Shown: positions 1 through 8,807 of the stretch, one piece after another
Layout: each line of letters starts with the position of its first letter
Numbering within the stretch: position 1 is the stretch's first letter
The notes under the pieces: model-generated
Database searches by the model: none
The model's input: only the letters and a program-made list of their open reading frames with translations
What the model was told of the DNA's origin: nothing
Made by a program: the position numbers and the translations under genes
Origin: Mucilaginibacter limnophilus
Lineage (GTDB): Bacteria; Bacteroidota; Bacteroidia; Sphingobacteriales; Sphingobacteriaceae
Length of the DNA: 64,000 nt
Direction: 5' to 3'
Assembly: GCF_004005815.1 (NCBI RefSeq)
Contig: NZ_SACK01000009.1
Span: 118,454-182,453, forward strand

Positions 1-1
1 C

Positions 2-421
2 CTGCACCAGGCGCTTGTAAAAGCAGGCTTGGGCGACGATTATATCAACTGGCTGGATATATGGCGCGAAAATATCAAGATGGGTCTTACTACCTGGACA
101 GAAGATTCGAACATTGAATTCACGCGTTCAGATTGCCATGCATGGGGAAGCAGCCCAAACATTGAGTTTTTCAGAACAGTTTTAGGGGTTGATACTGAGG
201 CGCCGGGTTTTAGTAAAATAAAAGTAGAACCACATTTAGGCGCTATAACCAATGTAAGCGGAGAAGTGCCGCATCCGGCAGGGAAAGTAAAAGTTGCTTA
301 TGCACTTAATAAAGGCAAGTGGAAAATAAATGTTACCCTGCCGCAGGAAACTACTGGTGAGTTGGTTTGGAAGGGTAAAATACTTGCGCTTAAAGCCGGA
401 GCAAATAGCTTCAACTTATAA
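2..421 (+). CDS. alpha-L-rhamnosidase-like glycoside hydrolase, C-terminal part
   Basis: The open frame runs in from the left edge, so only about the last 139 residues are visible. The segment around TTWTEDSNIEFTRSDCHAWG followed by SSPNIEFFRTVLGV and a beta-rich tail matches the end of the six-hairpin barrel and the C-terminal beta-sandwich of GH78-type alpha-L-rhamnosidases. These enzymes release terminal rhamnose from plant or bacterial glycans, usually in the periplasm of Bacteroidota. The catalytic residues and any signal peptide lie outside the window. Other six-hairpin families could end in a similar way, so the exact substrate is uncertain. Confidence 0.75.
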   Translation: MHQALVKAGLGDDYINWLDIWRENIKMGLTTWTEDSNIEFTRSDCHAWGSSPNIEFFRTVLGVDTEAPGFSKIKVEPHLGAITNVSGEVPHPAGKVKVAYALNKGKWKINVTLPQETTGELVWKGKILALKAGANSFNL

Positions 422-453
422 GATTGCGCAGCATCGGGCAAGTAGAATTCTTC

Positions 454-2934
454 TTACCTGATGCCATAGTATAATCTGATGCCCTGAATATATTTCCGGT
501 TCTCGGCGAATGAGATACCGTAGTCTATACGGAAGAAGTATTTTTTGATACCTGCATATAACTCGTAATAGTTACGACGGCCAACGGCGTTCAGGTAGTT
601 GGCGCCTACAACTTCTTCCAGTTTAAATTTTCTTAAAAAGCCGATCTTGTTAAAGAATACTCCTGAAAAATTGTGGAAGTAGTGTGCTTCTAAAAATGCC
701 CGGTTGGTGCTGAACTCATAAAACGGCAGAAAGTGGAAGCTGCCCACATATGTTGGGTCGAACGTTAAACCAACGTTGCCCAAAAAATGGTTGTAATCCA
801 TAAAATATAGCGTTTTACGGTTAAAGAATTGGCCACCGGTTATTTTAAAAGACGAGGTACCATATAATCCCAAGGGAATATTATCCTGCGATACATCTAA
901 TGATAGAAAATCATAATCTACATCCGACCCGAATATTTTATTTATCCCCTTACGGTAGTTAAGCTGCAGCGTTGGATATTTTGAGGGTACATATATTTTC
1001 CCGGTAGGGCGTGTCATGTACCGCTGGTTAAAGTTATAAGTCAGGGATGTGACCAGCGTGAGCGCGTTGTGATCGGGAAATAAAAACGAGCGGTCATCAG
1101 CCGGGGCTTCAACCGGTGCTAACGGATTGTTAGATGTGTAATCTTTATTTTTTACATCGCGGATATGATTGAACGATACATTGTACAATTGCCTGCGGTT
1201 TGAATAACTCAGGTTAATGTTCCATAGCAAGCCATTAGATAACTCACGCTGGTAACCCACCAAACCAAATTTTGAACGGTAATATTTTACATAGTTGTTC
1301 TCGTATATAAGCGAGCTTATGGTGTTAAACAGCAGCGAGCGGGTGCCTACATTGTTTAAATCCAGTACATCGGTACCGAAGCTGGTGTATATCTTTCCGG
1401 CATTCAGTGGATCGTAAGTAAAGTTGGCTGTAACATTCAGACTGAGCATTTTGCTGGCAAAGCCGTAGTGAAACGCAGGGGTGATATCTACCTGGTTAAG
1501 GTTCTCGTATGATTTTATAAATCTCGGCCTGAAATCAATGCCATAGCCTTCAACAGTATTATAGAATATTACCCGGTAAAGCGGTGGCAATAAAAGCGAT
1601 TGCTTGGTTCGCCAGTACTCGGTTTCATGCGTAAATACCAGGTAACTTAAAGGGTTGAATTTGTTATTGGCCCGCTGTACCGAATCTTTGTACTTGTCAT
1701 TGTTCTGCGTTTCAAAAACACTGTCTTTTTTAACATAGTCGCGTGCTTCCTGTAAAGTAAGCGGAATAGGGCGGGTGTTTGCCCAATACGTTGAGTCTTT
1801 TTTGTTTGAAGCGGTATCAACATGCAGTATTTCACCGTTGAAAAAGCCCGGCTCAAACTGCGGGTTTATTTTATAATTATTATATACGCCTACATAGTAG
1901 CCGGCAAACTTAAAGCCTAATACATTGCCGCCAAAGTCAAAATGTACCGAAACCGGCATCCAAACCTCATCGGTAACAGGCACATATTGCTGACTGATCT
2001 TCAAAGTATCGATAAGGTTGATGGCATTGCTTTTATTAGTCAGCATCAGGTCGGCGCCGTAAATGCGCCAGTCGTCATGCACTATGTAAATATTCCCCTG
2101 AAAGGCCTGGCCGTATTTAGCGCGAGGAATAACTTTTATCTTATCGATTGTTTTGCCGTTTGCGATAAAGGTGCCCTCCAAAACAAAACGATAATGCTTG
2201 AAAGCATTATCGGCAGCAGGCGTTACAAACGCGCGACTGCTTAGCCCGTTTATAATAAACAGGTTTTCGTAAAGGTTCAGTTGCAGGTCCGAAGCCTTAT
2301 TGTAGCTAAACGTTGTATTCTGCCCGGCAACTTTTGAGGCGATAGTTATCTCGCGCACCTTGCCCGGATGCTCATAATTATATTCAGATAGCGATTCTGA
2401 CTGATAAAGAATTCCACGGCCGTTCGAGTCAAGATCAAGCACACGGGCCACTTCTTTTCCCATCAATTCCTTAGGCGCTTTAAGCAGTCGTTGTACCCCT
2501 TTAATATATACTGCGCATTTATAACCTTTAACTTGGTTAAGATAAAACTCGCGCTTCTTTATCACCTCGCGCATAATATCCATTCCCGGCGTATCGGTGC
2601 GTTTGCCGGTAACCGTTACTTGTCGCAGGGTAAATACTTCGTCCTGCAGTTGTACGTTCAATACTTCATCATGGTCGCTGATGGTTACATGCAATGTTTT
2701 CTCTTTGTAGCCTACAAAACGATATATCAAATTGTATTCACCCGGGCTGAGCTTAAATTGGTACCGGCCGGATTCATTTGCCGAAGTGCCATAGGTGGAA
2801 TTGCGTATATATACTGAAGTGAAAGGTACCGGCTGGTTATTGGCATCAGTGATTCTTCCTGATAAAAGGTATTGCTGCGCCGATACAATGTTGGCACATA
2901 AAACACTAAATATCAGCAGGAAGTATCGTGTCAT
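454..2934 (-). CDS. DUF5686 / carboxypeptidase-regulatory-like outer-membrane protein
   Basis: 826 residues. A signal peptide (MTRYFLLIFSVLCANIVSAQ) is followed by a carboxypeptidase-D regulatory-like beta domain at about residues 24-105 (LSGRITDANNQPVPFTSVYI), as in TonB-linked and surface proteins of Bacteroidota. The rest is a DUF5686 region rich in alternating aromatic strands, ending in YGIR, which suggests an outer-membrane beta barrel. Its function is unknown. The frame is open for 87 more codons upstream, but the signal peptide fixes the ATG at 2934. The gene is divergent from kbl with about 125 bp between them. Confidence 0.85.
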   Translation of the reverse strand: MTRYFLLIFSVLCANIVSAQQYLLSGRITDANNQPVPFTSVYIRNSTYGTSANESGRYQFKLSPGEYNLIYRFVGYKEKTLHVTISDHDEVLNVQLQDEVFTLRQVTVTGKRTDTPGMDIMREVIKKREFYLNQVKGYKCAVYIKGVQRLLKAPKELMGKEVARVLDLDSNGRGILYQSESLSEYNYEHPGKVREITIASKVAGQNTTFSYNKASDLQLNLYENLFIINGLSSRAFVTPAADNAFKHYRFVLEGTFIANGKTIDKIKVIPRAKYGQAFQGNIYIVHDDWRIYGADLMLTNKSNAINLIDTLKISQQYVPVTDEVWMPVSVHFDFGGNVLGFKFAGYYVGVYNNYKINPQFEPGFFNGEILHVDTASNKKDSTYWANTRPIPLTLQEARDYVKKDSVFETQNNDKYKDSVQRANNKFNPLSYLVFTHETEYWRTKQSLLLPPLYRVIFYNTVEGYGIDFRPRFIKSYENLNQVDITPAFHYGFASKMLSLNVTANFTYDPLNAGKIYTSFGTDVLDLNNVGTRSLLFNTISSLIYENNYVKYYRSKFGLVGYQRELSNGLLWNINLSYSNRRQLYNVSFNHIRDVKNKDYTSNNPLAPVEAPADDRSFLFPDHNALTLVTSLTYNFNQRYMTRPTGKIYVPSKYPTLQLNYRKGINKIFGSDVDYDFLSLDVSQDNIPLGLYGTSSFKITGGQFFNRKTLYFMDYNHFLGNVGLTFDPTYVGSFHFLPFYEFSTNRAFLEAHYFHNFSGVFFNKIGFLRKFKLEEVVGANYLNAVGRRNYYELYAGIKKYFFRIDYGISFAENRKYIQGIRLYYGIR

Positions 2935-3058
2935 ATCACAACTACTAATTACGGAGGGTGCAAAAATGTTTTCCTCTGATAAACATATATTTAAGGCCAA
3001 GGTTTTTATGATTGCGCTTAATGCGTAATTTCGTCCTGTTAATAAACACTGACCTCTT

Positions 3059-4249
3059 ATGTACAAAACATTGCAACCGGTATTGCAGCAGGAGCTTGCT
3101 GCTATTGAAGAAGCCGGATTATATAAAAGAGAACGCATCATCACTTCACCGCAAGGTGCCGACATTACCGTACAAGGCGGTAAAGAAGTGATCAACTTCT
3201 GCGCAAATAATTATCTCGGGCTTTCATCACATCCTAAAGTTATTGAAGCTGCTAAGGCTACTATGGATACGCACGGTTACGGCTTATCGTCAGTGCGGTT
3301 TATTTGTGGTACGCAGGATATCCATAAAACGCTTGAGCAAAAAATAGCTGAATTTTTAGGCACTGAAGACACCATACTCTATGCAGCAGCATTTGATGCT
3401 AATGGCGGGGTGTTTGAGCCATTATTTAACGAGCAGGACGCTATAATTTCCGACGAACTGAACCATGCTTCTATAATCGACGGTGTTCGCCTGTGTAAAG
3501 CACAACGCCACCGTTACAAACATGATGACATGGTCGACCTGGAAGAAAAGTTAAAGGCCACACAGCATCTTCGTCACCGCATCATCGTTACCGATGGCGC
3601 TTTCAGTATGGACGGTACCATTGCACAGTTAGATGAAATTGTTGAACTGGCCGAAAAGTATAATGCCCTTGTGATGATAGATGAAAGCCACTGCAGCGGC
3701 TTTATGGGCAAAACCGGCCGGGGGACGCACGAGCATCACCATGTAATGGGAAAGATTGATATTATTACCGGAACGTTAGGCAAAGCTTTGGGCGGCGCTT
3801 CTGGTGGTTTTACATCGGGCAGGAAAGAAATTATCGACATGCTGCGCCAGCGTTCGAGGCCATACCTGTTTAGTAATACGCTTGCACCCGCCATTACCGG
3901 TGCGTCAATAGCTGTACTGGATATGTTGAGTGAAACCACTGATTTGCGTGATAAACTGGAAAACAATACCAAATATTTCCGTGAGAAAATGACGGAGGCG
4001 GGCTTCGACATTAAACCCGGTGTTCACCCTATAGTTCCGGTTATGTTGTACGATGCCAAACTGGCGCAGGAGTTTGCGGCCAAAATGCTTGATGAAGGCA
4101 TCTATGTGATAGGTTTTTACTACCCTGTGGTACCGCAAGGCAAGGCGAGGATAAGGGTACAACTATCAGCAGCGCACGAGCAGGAGCACCTGGATAAAGC
4201 TATTGCAGCTTTTACCAAAGTGGGCAGGGAATTAAATGTAATTAAGTAA
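3059..4249 (+). CDS. kbl: glycine C-acetyltransferase (2-amino-3-ketobutyrate CoA ligase)
   Basis: 396 residues, full length for the alpha-oxoamine synthase family. The enzyme uses PLP to split 2-amino-3-ketobutyrate with CoA into glycine and acetyl-CoA, the second step of threonine breakdown in the cytoplasm. The PLP lysine is K242 in TLGKALGG, with D208 and H211 in MIDESHCSG upstream. Motifs such as YGLSSVRFICGTQDIHK separate Kbl from serine palmitoyltransferase and BioF. No threonine dehydrogenase gene is adjacent. A weak -7-like element (TAATTTCG, 3026-3033) lies upstream. Confidence 0.93.
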   Translation: MYKTLQPVLQQELAAIEEAGLYKRERIITSPQGADITVQGGKEVINFCANNYLGLSSHPKVIEAAKATMDTHGYGLSSVRFICGTQDIHKTLEQKIAEFLGTEDTILYAAAFDANGGVFEPLFNEQDAIISDELNHASIIDGVRLCKAQRHRYKHDDMVDLEEKLKATQHLRHRIIVTDGAFSMDGTIAQLDEIVELAEKYNALVMIDESHCSGFMGKTGRGTHEHHHVMGKIDIITGTLGKALGGASGGFTSGRKEIIDMLRQRSRPYLFSNTLAPAITGASIAVLDMLSETTDLRDKLENNTKYFREKMTEAGFDIKPGVHPIVPVMLYDAKLAQEFAAKMLDEGIYVIGFYYPVVPQGKARIRVQLSAAHEQEHLDKAIAAFTKVGRELNVIK

Positions 4250-4254
4250 ATTTG
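4247..4254 (+). promoter_or_regulatory. TAnnTTTG -7 box for pheS
   Basis: TAAATTTG matches the Bacteroidota -7 consensus exactly. It overlaps the kbl stop codon and lies 17 bases before the pheS ATG, so pheS probably has its own short-leader transcript. I see no clear -33 TTTG. Confidence 0.5.
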
Positions 4255-4270
4255 CGGTGAAGTTATTAAT

Positions 4271-5305
4271 ATGCAGGAAACTATAGATAAATATACCCGC
4301 GAGATAAACGAATTTGCGAAAACTACAGCCGAAGAGCTTGAAAGCTTCCGCATAAAGTTTTTGGGAACAAAGGGTATTATTAAAGACCTTTTTGAGCAGT
4401 TTAAAACTGTTGGTCCCGAAGAAAAACGCACCTTTGGCAAAGTACTAAACCAGTTTAAGCAGCTGGCTGAAACCAAGTATAACGAGCTTAAAGAAAGTTT
4501 AGGCGGTGCCGAAGAAGGGGCAAAAAGCGAAGGCGACCTTACCCTGCCGGGCGAAGGTTTTGCCATTGGCTCACGTCACCCGCTATCGCTGGTACGAAAC
4601 GAGATTATCGATATCTTTAAACGTTTGGGCTTCGTGGTTGCAGAGGGGCCGGAGATTGAGGACGACTGGCACAACTTCTCAGCCCTGAACTTTCCTGAAG
4701 AACATCCTGCCCGTGATATGCAGGATACCTTCTTTATTAAAAAGAACAGCGGCAAGGATGATATCGCTTTGCGTACGCATACCTCGTCAGTGCAGGTGCG
4801 TATGATGGAGAACGGCAAACCGCCGTTCAGGGCCATTATGCCCGGTCGCGTTTACCGTAACGAGGCCATTTCAGCACGTGCACACTGCTTTTTTCACCAG
4901 GTCGAAGGCTTGTATATTGATGAGAATGTTTCATTTGCCGACTTGAAGCAAACGCTTTATCACTTTGTGCAGGAGCTTTATGGCGAAGGTACTAAGGTAC
5001 GTTTCCGCCCGTCGTACTTCCCGTTCACTGAGCCATCGGCCGAAATGGACGTATCATGCACCATTTGTAAAGGCTCGGGCTGCAACATGTGTAAATACAC
5101 TGGCTGGGTAGAAATACTGGGCTGTGGTATGGTTGACCCTAACGTTTTAGAAAACTGCAATATTGACAGTAAAAAATATACCGGTTTTGCTTTTGGGATG
5201 GGTATTGAACGTATTACGAATTTGAAATACGTTATCCGTGATTTACGCCTGTTCTCTGAAAATGATGTGCGTTTCCTAGAGCAGTTTCAAACTGAAATAA
5301 TTTAA
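4271..5305 (+). CDS. pheS: phenylalanine--tRNA ligase alpha subunit
   Basis: 344 residues, the usual bacterial PheS length. It is the catalytic alpha subunit of the cytoplasmic (alpha-beta)2 enzyme that charges tRNA-Phe. An N-terminal helical coiled-coil arm (residues 1-90) is followed by the class II core, with motif 2 around FHQVEGLYID and motif 3 at GFAFGMGIERI. A cysteine-rich stretch (CTICKGSGCNMCKYTGW) is typical of PheS. The beta subunit gene pheT is not adjacent, as is common in Bacteroidota. Confidence 0.97.
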   Translation: MQETIDKYTREINEFAKTTAEELESFRIKFLGTKGIIKDLFEQFKTVGPEEKRTFGKVLNQFKQLAETKYNELKESLGGAEEGAKSEGDLTLPGEGFAIGSRHPLSLVRNEIIDIFKRLGFVVAEGPEIEDDWHNFSALNFPEEHPARDMQDTFFIKKNSGKDDIALRTHTSSVQVRMMENGKPPFRAIMPGRVYRNEAISARAHCFFHQVEGLYIDENVSFADLKQTLYHFVQELYGEGTKVRFRPSYFPFTEPSAEMDVSCTICKGSGCNMCKYTGWVEILGCGMVDPNVLENCNIDSKKYTGFAFGMGIERITNLKYVIRDLRLFSENDVRFLEQFQTEII

Positions 5306-5306
5306 A

Positions 5307-5711
5307 ATGAAGTTGTGGGGTTGGGCGTTGCTGATGGTTTGTTTGCTGGGATGCGGTAAGCAGCAGGACATAGTGCCCTATGTACCGGTAAATGTAACCA
5401 TACAAAAAGGCGACCCGCGATATAACACTATTAACAGCGCGGGAAGTGTTATTACTTTTGGCGGGGGCGTTGCCGGAATAATAGTATATAATAATGGCGG
5501 TAACATTATGGCATTTGATCGCTGCAGCAGCTATCAGCCCGAAAAACAATGTGCCGTTGTTGCCGACGAAGGTTTGCCAACTGCTACTGATCCCTGTAGC
5601 GGATCAAAATTTTCACTTACTGATGGTTCGCCGGTAAAGGCACCGGCTACCAGAGCGCTAAGAATGTACAATGTAGTGGTTACACAATTTGAAATTAAGA
5701 TTACCAATTAA
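5307..5711 (+). CDS. lipoprotein with degenerate Rieske-like fold
   Basis: 134 residues. The N-terminus is a lipoprotein signal with lipobox LLGC (C16), so the protein should sit in the envelope. The second half keeps the outline of a Rieske domain: a box-1-like FDRCSS (C73) and a box-2-like DPCSGSKFSLTDGSPVKAPA (D95-S98). However, of the four cluster ligands (C-x-H and C-x-x-H) the first Cys and both His are replaced. It therefore should not bind a normal [2Fe-2S] cluster. It starts 2 bp after pheS and overlaps the TetR start codon by 1 bp, so it is probably co-transcribed with both. Function unknown. Confidence 0.7.
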   Translation: MKLWGWALLMVCLLGCGKQQDIVPYVPVNVTIQKGDPRYNTINSAGSVITFGGGVAGIIVYNNGGNIMAFDRCSSYQPEKQCAVVADEGLPTATDPCSGSKFSLTDGSPVKAPATRALRMYNVVVTQFEIKITN

Positions 5712-6292
5712 TGGAAGCCGATAAAATTAAAGACAGCATAAAGCGCGCTGCGCAAGACCTGTTCCGTAAATTCGGTTACCATAAAACCAGCGTAAACGAA
5801 ATTGCCAAAAAGGCCCGCATTGCCAAGGCCACTATCTATAAGTATTTTGACAGTAAGGAAGCGATACTCCACTCGCTACTGATGGATTATATACAGGTAA
5901 GTGTTAATGAACTGATCAATTCAACCCCTGCCGAATATGATGAGGAGCAGCATCTGTCAAACCTTATCATGAAAACCTGTCGGCTCTCGTACACCGTTTG
6001 TAACGAGTTTATCGGTTGGGAGTTTATCCGCGAGTCGGCCAACTCGCAGGAGTTTTTAAAAAACTTGTCTAACGAACTGGAAGATCTGTTGGTACTATCG
6101 TTTACCCGACTTAACGGCATGCCTAAGCACGAAACCTACCAGCAGCGACTACGTTTTTTAATTAAGTGCAGTAAAAGTATCGTATTCAGCTTCGCGTTTA
6201 CATCAGTAAGCGATGCTGATGTGCGTAAGAATTTTGTGTCGTTTCAAAAAGAAATTTTGCCTTACCTGGTAAAAGCGGCTATTATGGTTTAA
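5711..6292 (+). CDS. TetR/AcrR family transcriptional regulator
   Basis: 193 residues. The N-terminal helix-turn-helix (residues 5-55: AAQDLFRKFGYHKTSVNEIA followed by ARIAKATIYKYFDSKEAIL) is typical of TetR repressors. The remaining helical domain would bind an inducer and dimerise, and is not diagnostic. Its start overlaps the stop of the Rieske-like lipoprotein gene by one base. No efflux pump is next to it, so the target is unknown. Confidence 0.9.
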   Translation: MEADKIKDSIKRAAQDLFRKFGYHKTSVNEIAKKARIAKATIYKYFDSKEAILHSLLMDYIQVSVNELINSTPAEYDEEQHLSNLIMKTCRLSYTVCNEFIGWEFIRESANSQEFLKNLSNELEDLLVLSFTRLNGMPKHETYQQRLRFLIKCSKSIVFSFAFTSVSDADVRKNFVSFQKEILPYLVKAAIMV

Positions 6293-6334
6293 ATATTTTT
6301 AAATAAAACTTTGAAAGATAATAAATTCTTCATT

Positions 6335-6356
6335 ACTTTGAAAACAAAAGTACTTT
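6335..6356. promoter_or_regulatory. operator-like inverted repeat O1 upstream of the winged-helix unit
   Basis: ACTTTGAAAACAAAAGT followed by ACTTT forms an imperfect inverted repeat (ACTTT-N7-AAAGT) that ends in the perfect palindrome AAAGTACTTT (6347-6356). It lies just before the GTG start at 6360. An extra half-site ACTTTGAAA is at 6308-6316, 27 bp upstream. The same pattern recurs at 7301-7322. The ACTTTG half overlaps a promoter-like TTACTTTG, so a bound protein would probably repress. Confidence 0.5.
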
Positions 6357-6359
6357 CAC

Positions 6360-6983
6360 GTGGAAGAAAAACAAATTCACGACGATCTGGCATCCATCCG
6401 CAGCCTGATGGAGCGCTCGTCAAAGTTCATTTCACTTAGCGGATTATCGGGCGTTCTGGCGGGTGTATACGCACTGATAGGCGTTTGTATTATATATTTT
6501 AAATTAAGTGGTGCCAACACTGCTTATAGTGTAATACCCGGGTGGCACACGATAATTTATTATTTACCTTCAAGTACTATTTGGATTGCCATAGGTGTTT
6601 TAATTGCCTCTGTTGTTACATGTGTTGTTTTATCTACCTATAAAGCAAAAAGGAAAGGCCAGCAGGTATGGGGCCCAGCAAGTAAAGCTCTTCTATTTAA
6701 CATATCAGTACCGCTTTTGGCAGGTGGATTATTTATTATTATTTTACTTGGAAGAGGAATATTCGAATTTGTAATACCTTCCTCACTAATTTTTTACGGC
6801 CTTGCGCTGGTTTCTGCAAGTAATTATACCTTTGGCGTTGTGAAATATCTGGGCATACTTCAAATAGCTTTGGGATTGATTGCCGCTTTACTGCCGGGTT
6901 ATGGATTGTTGTTATGGGCTTTAGGCTTTGGGGTACTGCACATTGTTTACGGCAGTATAATGTACTTTAAATATGGCGGCTAA
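6360..6983 (+). CDS. multi-pass membrane protein of the winged-helix/CreD unit
   Basis: 207 residues with a GTG start. A short charged N-terminus (MEEKQIHDDLASIRSLMERS) is followed by about six hydrophobic segments, so it is an integral inner-membrane protein. I recognise no named catalytic family. It overlaps the next gene, a winged-helix regulator, by 11 bp, which points to translational coupling. creD follows. This suggests an envelope-stress or signalling unit. Function unknown. Confidence 0.75.
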   Translation: MEEKQIHDDLASIRSLMERSSKFISLSGLSGVLAGVYALIGVCIIYFKLSGANTAYSVIPGWHTIIYYLPSSTIWIAIGVLIASVVTCVVLSTYKAKRKGQQVWGPASKALLFNISVPLLAGGLFIIILLGRGIFEFVIPSSLIFYGLALVSASNYTFGVVKYLGILQIALGLIAALLPGYGLLLWALGFGVLHIVYGSIMYFKYGG

Positions 6984-7284
6984 AAATCCTTTTGAAAATC
7001 TTGATAAGGCTTTTGAGAACCGCGTAAGGCTGCAAATTATGAGCGTACTGGTGGCTAATGAACGGTACGATTTTAATTCGCTTAAAGAATTGCTGAGCAT
7101 TACCGACGGTAATCTGGCATCGCACTTAAAAGCGCTTGAAAAGGATGAATATATTGTGGTAAACAAAACATTTGTTGGCCGCAAGCCCAATACCAACTAC
7201 GCTGCTACTGAAAAGGGTAAAAAAGCATTTAAACAACATATTGACGCACTTGACCAATTTTTAAAACTACAGAGAGGAAAATAA
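6973..7284 (+). CDS. winged-helix DNA-binding transcriptional regulator
   Basis: 103 residues, essentially a single winged-helix domain of the ArsR/MarR-like HTH type (NRVRLQIMSVLVANERYDFN, LLSITDGNLASHLKALEKDE, then a wing at VNKTFVGRKPN). There is no added sensor domain, so the signal may come through the membrane protein it overlaps. It lies between that gene and creD. Matching palindromic sites flank the membrane-protein/regulator pair, consistent with autoregulation (inferred). Confidence 0.88.
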   Translation: MAAKNPFENLDKAFENRVRLQIMSVLVANERYDFNSLKELLSITDGNLASHLKALEKDEYIVVNKTFVGRKPNTNYAATEKGKKAFKQHIDALDQFLKLQRGK

Positions 7285-7300
7285 TTTTTTTTATATCTAA

Positions 7301-7322
7301 ACTTTGAAACACAAAGTACTTT
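7301..7322. promoter_or_regulatory. operator-like inverted repeat O2 upstream of creD
   Basis: ACTTTG-AAACA-CAAAGT (7301-7317) is a perfect 6-bp inverted repeat, extended by the palindrome AAAGTACTTT (7313-7322). It is the second copy of the 6335-6356 site. It lies in the short gap between the regulator stop and the creD ATG, so creD may have its own regulated promoter. Confidence 0.55.
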
Positions 7323-7336
7323 TAATTATCAAAAAG

Positions 7337-8740
7337 ATGACAGACGAACCAAAATCACGCGGATTTTTAGACTGGCTCAAGGAGTCGGCCGCGGTAAAAG
7401 CATTTTTTATAGGATTTATTATTTTATTACTGCTCATTCCATCGGTAATGATACAGGGGCTGATCAGTGAACGGGCCGAACGTCAGGATGGAATAATTAA
7501 GGATGTATCAGCTACGTGGTCGGGCAGCCAGTTAATCAGAGGGCCGGTGCTGGTAATCCCTTATAAAAAAATTGAAAATATAACAGACACAGCCAAAAAA
7601 GTGATCCAAAAAGCAACTATCGACTATTTGTATGTACTCCCAGATGCTTTGAAATACCAGTCACAATTAAAAACGCAGGTGCTTCACCGCGGCATTTATG
7701 ATGTAGTGGTGTATAATGCTGTAGTGAAGGTTAGCGGAAATTTTGATAAACTGAACCTGCAAAGTTTAGGCATAACCGAATCACAGCTTATGCTTGACAG
7801 GGCTAAAGTAACATTTGGCATAAGCGACCTGAAAGGATTAAAGAATAATCCTGTAATAAAATTGTCTGATCAGCAGATACGTGTGGAGCCTGTGTTAAGC
7901 GGTTCAGCATTATTTGCCAATGGCCTGCAGGGCGGCATTAACCTAACCGGCAAAATAGGTAGTACATTAAACTTTAGTTATGATATGGACATAAAAGGTA
8001 GCGGTGGTTTGCACTTTATGCACCTGGGTAAAGTAACGGATGTTGCTGTAACCGGCAACTGGAGTAGTCCGAGCTTTGAAGGACGTTATCTGCCCGACAC
8101 CCGGGATATAAAGGACAGCAGCTTTACTGCCAAATGGCGCATGCTGTATTATAACCGCCCATATCCTCAGCAGTGGGTTACTGATAACACCTTATTAAAT
8201 GTTGAGGAACCGGGAGACAAACTGATTTACACGCGCGAATCAATAGACATTGCTACAACCACCGGTCAGCAAGACGCGGTGTTTGGTGTAAGGCTGCGCC
8301 TGCCTGTTGATGAATATCAAAAAACCATGCGTACAAGCAAGTATGCCATACTTATTATTTTACTAACCTTTGTATCGTTATTCCTGACCGAACTTATAGG
8401 CAAGTACAGGGTGCATGTGTTCAACTACATCCTAATCGGGGCCGCAATGGTTATTTATTATACCTTGCTGTTGTCATTTGCCGAGCAGGTCGGCTTCAAT
8501 TACGCGTATGCTATAGCATCAATTGCTACCATAGCACTTATAGCCACATTTATCGCGTCGCTGCTTAAAAACCGTAAGGCAGCCGCTTTATTCACACTGA
8601 TACTTACTGTTTTCTACGCTTTTATATTCGTTATTATACAGCTTGAAGACCTCGCTCTGATGGTTGGCAGCATAGCCCTGTTTGTCATCATCGCTATACT
8701 GATGTATGTATCCCGCAAAATAAACTTCGACAAAAATTAA
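7337..8740 (+). CDS. creD: CreD family inner-membrane protein
   Basis: 467 residues, close to the 450 of E. coli CreD. One N-terminal membrane helix (AVKAFFIGFIILLLLIPSVM) precedes a conserved periplasmic start (GLISERAERQDGI). A large beta-rich periplasmic domain follows, then about five C-terminal membrane helices. CreD proteins affect envelope integrity and colicin E2 tolerance, but their biochemical role is not settled. I chose the ATG at 7337 rather than an upstream TTG inside the operator-like site. No creBC two-component genes are present. The winged-helix regulator upstream probably controls it. Confidence 0.9.
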   Translation: MTDEPKSRGFLDWLKESAAVKAFFIGFIILLLLIPSVMIQGLISERAERQDGIIKDVSATWSGSQLIRGPVLVIPYKKIENITDTAKKVIQKATIDYLYVLPDALKYQSQLKTQVLHRGIYDVVVYNAVVKVSGNFDKLNLQSLGITESQLMLDRAKVTFGISDLKGLKNNPVIKLSDQQIRVEPVLSGSALFANGLQGGINLTGKIGSTLNFSYDMDIKGSGGLHFMHLGKVTDVAVTGNWSSPSFEGRYLPDTRDIKDSSFTAKWRMLYYNRPYPQQWVTDNTLLNVEEPGDKLIYTRESIDIATTTGQQDAVFGVRLRLPVDEYQKTMRTSKYAILIILLTFVSLFLTELIGKYRVHVFNYILIGAAMVIYYTLLLSFAEQVGFNYAYAIASIATIALIATFIASLLKNRKAAALFTLILTVFYAFIFVIIQLEDLALMVGSIALFVIIAILMYVSRKINFDKN

Positions 8741-8764
8741 CACCTTCCTTATCACTTATCTCAT

Positions 8765-8790
8765 CCCGGCAGCTGGGGGCAGCTGCCGGG
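8765..8790 (+). terminator. strong hairpin after creD
   Basis: A perfect 10-bp stem (CCCGGCAGCT / AGCTGCCGGG) with a GGGGGC loop lies 25 bp after the creD stop. No U-tract follows, so it may be a transcript-end or processing hairpin rather than a classical intrinsic terminator. Confidence 0.5.
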
Positions 8791-8807
8791 TTCAAAAATT
8801 GAAACTT

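Noticed and set aside
2935..3195. N-terminal extension of 87 residues on the DUF5686 gene
   Set aside because: It reads through the divergent promoter and into kbl; a clean signal peptide starts at 2934.
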